DNA of 64,000 nt from Apium graveolens (lineage: Eukaryota; Streptophyta; Magnoliopsida; Apiales; Apiaceae). The stretch covers positions 172,130,518 through 172,194,517 of the forward strand of contig NC_133650.1 in the NCBI RefSeq assembly GCF_009905375.1, written 5' to 3'. The translations under genes and the position numbers were made by a program. Below are positions 59,875-64,000 of the stretch, piece after piece (within the stretch, counting starts at the first letter, position 1; every line of letters starts with the position of its first letter). Below the pieces are notes generated by a model. The model saw nothing but the letters and a program-made list of their open reading frames with translations, searched no databases and was not told the origin of the DNA.

Positions 59875-60320
59875 CTTGTACTTATTATAGTGGTAACAAG
59901 GTTAAAAAACACCTGGAAGCTTTGATCGCTTAGAATTTTATATCTCAATTTTAGTAGGATTTACATTCTAGTTCATGACAATTAAGGGCTGAACCCATGT
60001 TATATAAGGTTTTGGAAAACAAGACTATATATTCTTAAGTTGAAATTATTTCAAACTTTGGATATCCAAGTTATGATAATGCTTTGTTTGCTTTAGTAAA
60101 TTCTTGCTTTGATAACAAAGGAAAGAAAAATTCCAAGAATTTTTCAATTATAGAGTTCAAGTTGTTAATCATTCTCCTTAAAAGTATAACACTTCGAAAG
60201 TGCTAAGAAATTTAAAGGGAAGGCTATGAAAAAGCAAGGAAAATAACATAAATAAAACCCCGTTGGGTAACAAAGTTAGACTTTCATAAAGTACTTTACA
60301 AAATAAAGGAAATATAAAAG
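59875..60320. other. Non-coding spacer between G3 integrase and antisense gene
   Basis: 445 AT-rich bases. It probably includes the 3' untranslated part of both convergent units. I see no gene or repeat in it. Confidence 0.6.
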
Positions 60321-61059
60321 CTAAGCACTCGGTTTAGAAGGCTTAGATTCCTCGGAGCCACACTCTAAAGTCTCCTCAGATGTTTCCTGAGTTGGCCCCT
60401 CGGAAGTTTCCTTATAAGTTTTCGTGGAGGTCTCCTCAGAGCTATCCTCAAACGCCTCAGATGCCTTTGGAGATGCTGGTCTTGGAGGCTCTTCTACCCT
60501 GGCCTTCTTCACACTAGGCTCGACCTCTTCCTTAGAGGATGATTCCTCTTCTTCGGAGCTAGACTCAGGCTCTTTTCTTTTCTGACTTTGGCTCACGACT
60601 AGAGCCTTAGATGAATAAGCTCTGTGATCAGGAGAAGGAATTGATCGTTCCACTTCACGGATAAGGTCCACGACCCTATCTGTTACTCCTCCCCAGCCTT
60701 GGGATCTTAAGAGGGCAAGGGAAGGATTCTGCCTCGAGCATTTCCGGGTACTCAGCCTGAATGGCCTCAACCGTGGCATCCCAGCCTTCTTTGTAGTTCA
60801 TGGGGTGAGTAAGGGCGTCATGCTCCTCTATCAGGTCCTTGAACTCCTGAGTATCTATCCAGACGTCGAACCTTTTTTTTTCATCCTTTAAAATGATAAT
60901 TTTAGCTCGAGCAGTCTCCAAGTCAGAAGATGAGGACACAAGTTGGGCCTTGAGGCTCTCGATTTATTCATTAGCCTCCTCAAGCTTCTCGCTGGTTTCG
61001 TCATAAGCCACTTTCCAAGCCTTAGCTTGATGAAGTGCCTCTTGAAAATGGACATTTGC

Positions 61060-61150
61060 CTGAAAGAAAAGGAAAGGAAAGAAATATTAAAGTTTCAGCT
61101 AAGAAAAAAAATGAAATAAAAACAAAAAAGGAAAAGCAAAAATAAGTTAC
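61060..61150 (-). other. Intron 2 of the G3 antisense gene
   Basis: 91 bases, donor ATG/GTAACTTATT and acceptor TTTCTTTCAG/GC, both good plant matches. Exons on each side join at phase 0 with the coding frame preserved. Confidence 0.7.
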
Positions 61151-61503
61151 CATCATCATGGCTTGAGCGCCAAACAACTTATTGGCTTCCAAGTCCTGTT
61201 GAAGGACAAAATCCTGGTAGTCTACCGGGGAAATAGACTGAAGCGACCATTCTTTGGCATGCTTCGTATTTCCGACAATCGTGTCTTATCCCCGGATTCC
61301 CCATGTCGGTTGGAAGAAGGCCCATGGATTCTGTTTTGTGCACAAGGGTTGGTTGGGGCCTTCCTCATCCCCTTCTCGCGCCTGAAATAGAAATTCAGGG
61401 AAGCGATCACCTAGGCGCGGGTCCTTAAAGACTTTCCCAGCCCTCTTCATCCTCGTGGTTTCAAAGTCCTTTAGCTCGGTCGCCTCTACAACCTTTTCAG
61501 CCA

Positions 61504-61587
61504 CTGCATGAAGGGTTAAAAGTCAGCTGAAACCAAAAAAGGACCAAGCTAATTATGTAAAAGAAGAAAGATAAAGTTAGAAATTAC
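61504..61587 (-). other. Intron 1 of the G3 antisense gene
   Basis: 84 bases, donor AAAA/GTAATTTC with CTAAC branch-like sequence nearby and acceptor TTCATGCAG/TGG. Exon 1 ends at phase 1 and exon 2 resumes two bases later, restoring an ATG codon and the AEKVV frame. Confidence 0.65.
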
Positions 61588-62681
61588 TTTTCATAGGGAC
61601 GGGAGAAAGGCCGCGCTCGACCAGAACCGTCTTCTTGATGAGGTCCCAGGAGTGGGATGTCCCGTTATCCTGGGTAAGGAGATTAAAAGCCGTCGTCTCT
61701 TCTTCAGACAACATAATATCGTTGGGGCTTCCATCGACCACTTGCCCGAAGGACAAACGGAAGAGTGTGCCCCAATCACCGCCTTCCCAGATCAAGTACA
61801 AAAACTCTTTTTTCCACCCCACATTGTTATCAGGGATAGAATTCCCATTGAATGTATGGGGGATTGTAGGGTGTTGATTCAAACTAACCCATCCTGGATT
61901 CTTATCAGGGATATTTTTAAACTGGAAAATCTTTTTGAATACAGCGACCGTTGGGGGCACATTGTGCTTAGCACATTGTGACAAGAAGCATAAAATCAAC
62001 CTCCACACATTCGGAGGGAGTTGGCAAGGGTTGATCCCGACATCTGCTAATAGGACATGAATAAAAGGGTGAAAGGGAAACCTGATTCCAGCCCTGAGTG
62101 TATCCTTGTAGACACATAAAGCATCTTTTTTCTAATGGCAAGCCCTGTCTGCGGCGCCTGCAAATAGCAACTTGTAGGGCTTTTGAATCTTGAAAACATT
62201 GGTTAGCTTCTCCAGCTCCTTCACATCACGAAACATACTGATATTATCGAATGCGTCCAGGTGATCATCAGAAGGGTACTCGTCCTCACAGGTGTTGATC
62301 ATATCAATCAAGGAGGAATACCTTGATCGAATAGGAAACTCGCTTGACTTCTTGGCCACATTCATTTTTGCCAAACGAGCTATTCTCTTATCTGCCATGT
62401 AAAAAGTGCAAAAGAAGAAAATTTAGTGATAAAACTATGCATATGAAGTGCAGAAAATGTAAATGTGCAGAAAATTTAAGTTAGACACAAAATTAAAGCA
62501 CAAATTTCGGAAAAACAAAAAAGAACACAAGAGATATACCTGGAACTTCGAAGGTCTGTGAGCCGGAAAATGAGCGAGGGAATGCTTTGAATGCTCTGAA
62601 AAAGACCTAGGGTTTTTTAGAAGAAGAAGAGAGATCAAGGAACAAGAAATGAGAAGTGAAGTGAAATGACTCAACTCACTT

Positions 62682-62690
62682 ATTATATAG
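62682..62690 (-). promoter_or_regulatory. TATA box and leader of the G3 antisense gene
   Basis: In antisense direction GCCTATATAATA, followed by a CT-rich leader and, at about 62607-62615, AAACCCTAG, a telo-box element common in plant promoters and leaders. A donor-like CCAG/GTATATC at about 62539 may start a leader intron, but I cannot locate a firm acceptor. Confidence 0.55.
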
Positions 62691-62850
62691 GCGACGAGGA
62701 AAAAATGAAGGGACAAAAAAGCCCATAAACATAGAAGCCCAAAGAAGAAGCCCAAATTCTGGAACCTTCCAGAATACTCTTGAAGATTCTGGGGAAAATC
62801 TAAAAGAAATATAAAAGAAATGTTAAATCCAAACAAGATTTATATAATTA

Positions 62851-62981
62851 AGGCCCAATTCAAGGCCCACATACAAATAGGATTTGGAAAATTGAGGTCC
62901 AATTCAAGGCCTAAATCCAAATAGGATTTGGAAAATTAAGGCTCAATTCAAGGCCCAAATCCAAATAGGATTTGGAAAATG
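62851..62981. repeat. 44-bp tandem repeat, three copies
   Basis: The unit, starting AGGCCCAATTCAAGGCCCA and containing ATAGGATTTGGAAAATT, begins at 62851, 62895 and 62939. A partial copy starts at 62982 (AGGCCCAACCCA). Confidence 0.9.
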
Positions 62982-63012
62982 AGGCCCAACCCAAACTGAA
63001 GACCTATGGTAT

Positions 63013-63555
63013 GACCAGGATCCACGTAAAATTCCTTGTCATGAATCCTGGTCACTTCAGTTCGAATAGAAGCCAATAAATGGCCAAAAATTTGACCACA
63101 ATCCAAGTCGTCCAGATGACTAAGATCCAGGTCGAATTCCTGGTGGTAAATGCTGGTCATTTCAGTTCGAATAGAAGCCAAGAAATGACCAAAAATTCAA
63201 CAACAATCCAAGTCGTCCAAATGACTAGGATCTTGGTCGAATTCCTTGTCGTGAATCCTGGTCATTTCTGTTCGAGTAGAAGCCAAGAAATGATCAAAAT
63301 TTTGACCACAATCCAGGTTGTCCGAATGACTAGGATCCTGGTCAAAATTCTGGTCATAGATCCTAGTCAAAAATGTTCGACCAGGCCCCAGGAGCTGACT
63401 AGAATTTCGACTAGAATCCAGGTCATTCCAACGACTAGGATCCTGGTCGAAATCCTGGTCGTGGATCCTGGCCATTTGTATTCGACCAGACACCAGGAGC
63501 TGGCCAGAAATTTGACCAGAATCCAGGTCGTATCTACGACTCTGATCCTGGTCGA
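63013..63555. repeat. 105-bp tandem repeat, five copies plus partial
   Basis: The anchor GACTAGGATCCTGGTCG (and variants) occurs at 63013, 63118, 63223, 63328, 63433 and 63538, always exactly 105 bases apart despite substitutions. The first three units carry AATAGAAGCCAAGAAATG where later units carry GACCAGGCCCCAGGAGCTG. Each unit contains several short ATCCTGGTCG-like subrepeats. Because 105 is divisible by three, false open frames run through on both strands. Confidence 0.95.
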
Positions 63556-63600
63556 AAAAGGCTAAAAATTGGAAAATTGAAAATATTTTCTAAAAATTAA

Positions 63601-63740
63601 GGGAAAATTCCTGAAATTAAGGAAAAATCCCAGAAATTAAGGGAAAATTCCTGTAAATTGGGGAAAATCCCAGAAATCAAGGGTAAATTCCTGTAAGTTA
63701 GGGAGAAATCTCAGAAATTGAGGGAAATTTCTTGAAAAAT
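63601..63740. repeat. 20-bp tandem repeat with 40-bp higher order, seven units
   Basis: Units begin at 63601, 63621, 63641, 63661, 63681, 63701 and about 63721. The first six keep an exact 20-base step. TTCCTG-type and TCCCAG/TCTCAG-type units alternate, making a 40-bp higher-order unit. Confidence 0.92.
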
Positions 63741-63925
63741 ACCAGAAAATTCCTAAAACTTGGGAATAAGGTAAGGAAAGTAATAAGAAGGTTCCAAAAC
63801 AACCCTGAAGCCATGTACTAGGAAAATCATTATAAATGTGTAGGTCGCTCCATACTATATATAAGAAACGATATCCTGTAAGGGAACAAATGAACTTAAC
63901 TTCTGTGAAATCTTGACGGTTTCCC

Positions 63926-63941
63926 AGAAGTGGGGGGGGGA
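63926..63941 (+). other. G3 polypurine tract
   Basis: AGAAGT followed by nine G and one A, directly before TGATAAGG. Confidence 0.8.
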
Positions 63942-64000
63942 TGATAAGGGATAAAATAAATCCTAATTACATCACTAATGTTGCATTAATTTCATCTAGG
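63942..64000 (+). repeat. G3 3' LTR, first 59 bases
   Basis: Begins TGATAAGGGATAAAATAAA after the polypurine tract and runs out of the window. No copy of this start is present at the truncated 5' LTR. Confidence 0.7.

Larger units (their letters stand above)
60321..62398 (-). pseudogene. Antisense three-exon gene inside G3 (Transposase_28-like, disabled)
   Basis: Exon 1 (62398-61588) starts MADKRIARLAKMNVAKKS and contains FPFHPFIHVLLADVGINPCQ, LPPNVWRLILCFL and KKEFLYLIWEGGDWG. This resembles the 'putative gypsy type transposon' (Transposase_28) domain, known as an extra protein of Tat-group elements. Exon 2 is 61503-61151 (AEKVVEATELKDFETTRMKR). Exon 3 from 61059 has a coiled coil (EALHQAKAWKVAYDETSEKL) and ends in an acidic Ser/Glu-rich tail (KRKEPESSSEEEESSSKEE). 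Both introns keep the frame. Breaks: TAG 62132-62134, TAA 61286-61288, TAA 60964-60966 and a frameshift near 60700-60780. Its TATA box is at 62682-62690. Function is unknown; antisense transcription could also affect G3 itself. Confidence 0.7.
53996..64000 (+). mobile_element. G3: Tat-like gypsy element with dual RNase H, antisense gene and tandem repeats
   Basis: A remnant 5' LTR (137 bases), primer site TGGCGCCATCTGGGGA, decayed gag-pol containing a second RNase H between the first RNase H and integrase (a mark of the Tat lineage), an antisense gene at 60321-62398, three tandem arrays, a polypurine tract and the first 59 bases of the 3' LTR, which leaves the window. Catalytic residues of integrase and the second RNase H are lost, so this copy cannot move by itself. 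Confidence 0.85.

Noticed and set aside
63080..63565. A 161-codon open frame on the plus strand and shorter ones on the minus strand
   Set aside because: They arise because the 105-bp repeat length is a multiple of three, so one stop-free unit gives a long false frame. A real protein is not supported.
63013..63740. Regularly spaced repeats considered as a CRISPR-like array
   Set aside because: Whole units are repeated with no unique spacers, no cas genes are present, and the context is a plant retrotransposon.

Overview
This 64 kb window is plant nuclear DNA from a heterochromatin-like, retrotransposon-dense region. I see no host gene, tRNA, rRNA or prokaryotic feature. The evidence is nested LTR retrotransposons of the Ty1/copia Sirevirus-like, Ty3/gypsy Del/Tekay-like, Athila-like and Tat-like types, with initiator tRNA-Met primer sites and AT-rich LTRs. 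The host is surely a flowering plant, probably a eudicot. Apiaceae is only a guess from the flavour of the Sirevirus gag, and I could not test it.

Layout. (1) 1-3560, plus: the 3' end of a Del/Tekay-like gypsy element (G1), consisting of the integrase tail, polypurine tract and a 2.87 kb LTR. (2) 3561-6857: an AT-rich non-coding block that looks like a decayed minus-strand LTR. (3) 6858-8102: an AAT microsatellite and a broken copia integrase fragment (CO3). (4) 8103-21221, minus: a complete but disabled Sirevirus-like copia element (CO1, 13.1 kb). It carries gag, pol, an 81-codon gene with its own TATA box, and a roughly 1,236-residue extra reading frame between pol and the 3' LTR. (5) 21222-51466, minus: a decayed Del/Tekay-like element in the order LTR-internal-LTR-internal-LTR (G2), a tandem duplication of a 9.02 kb unit. 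(6) Inside the second G2 unit, 30975-42770, plus: a young Sirevirus-like element (CO2, 11.8 kb). It has 599 bp LTRs that differ at 3 sites, a CATGA target duplication, intact gag and pol, and an extra reading frame of 990 codons. (7) 51467-53995: the 3' end and LTR of an Athila-like element. (8) 53996-64000, plus: a Tat-like element (G3) with a truncated 5' LTR, decayed gag-pol with a second RNase H, an antisense three-exon gene, three tandem-repeat arrays, and the start of the 3' LTR.

How the parts work together. CO2 is the only copy with apparently intact gag and pol. It could in principle copy itself and could supply protein to CO1, whose LTRs, primer site and polypurine tract remain. CO1 and CO2 lie in opposite orientation and form a very large inverted repeat.

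The most notable observations are: a short motif, TAAGTTCTGA, scattered in one orientation through the whole body of both Sirevirus-like elements and in the opposite orientation in their LTRs; two conserved in-frame stops plus a splice-acceptor-like sequence at the gag-pol junction of both copies; element-borne genes with their own TATA boxes (sense in CO1, antisense and spliced in G3); and exact-period repeat arrays beside the G3 3' LTR.
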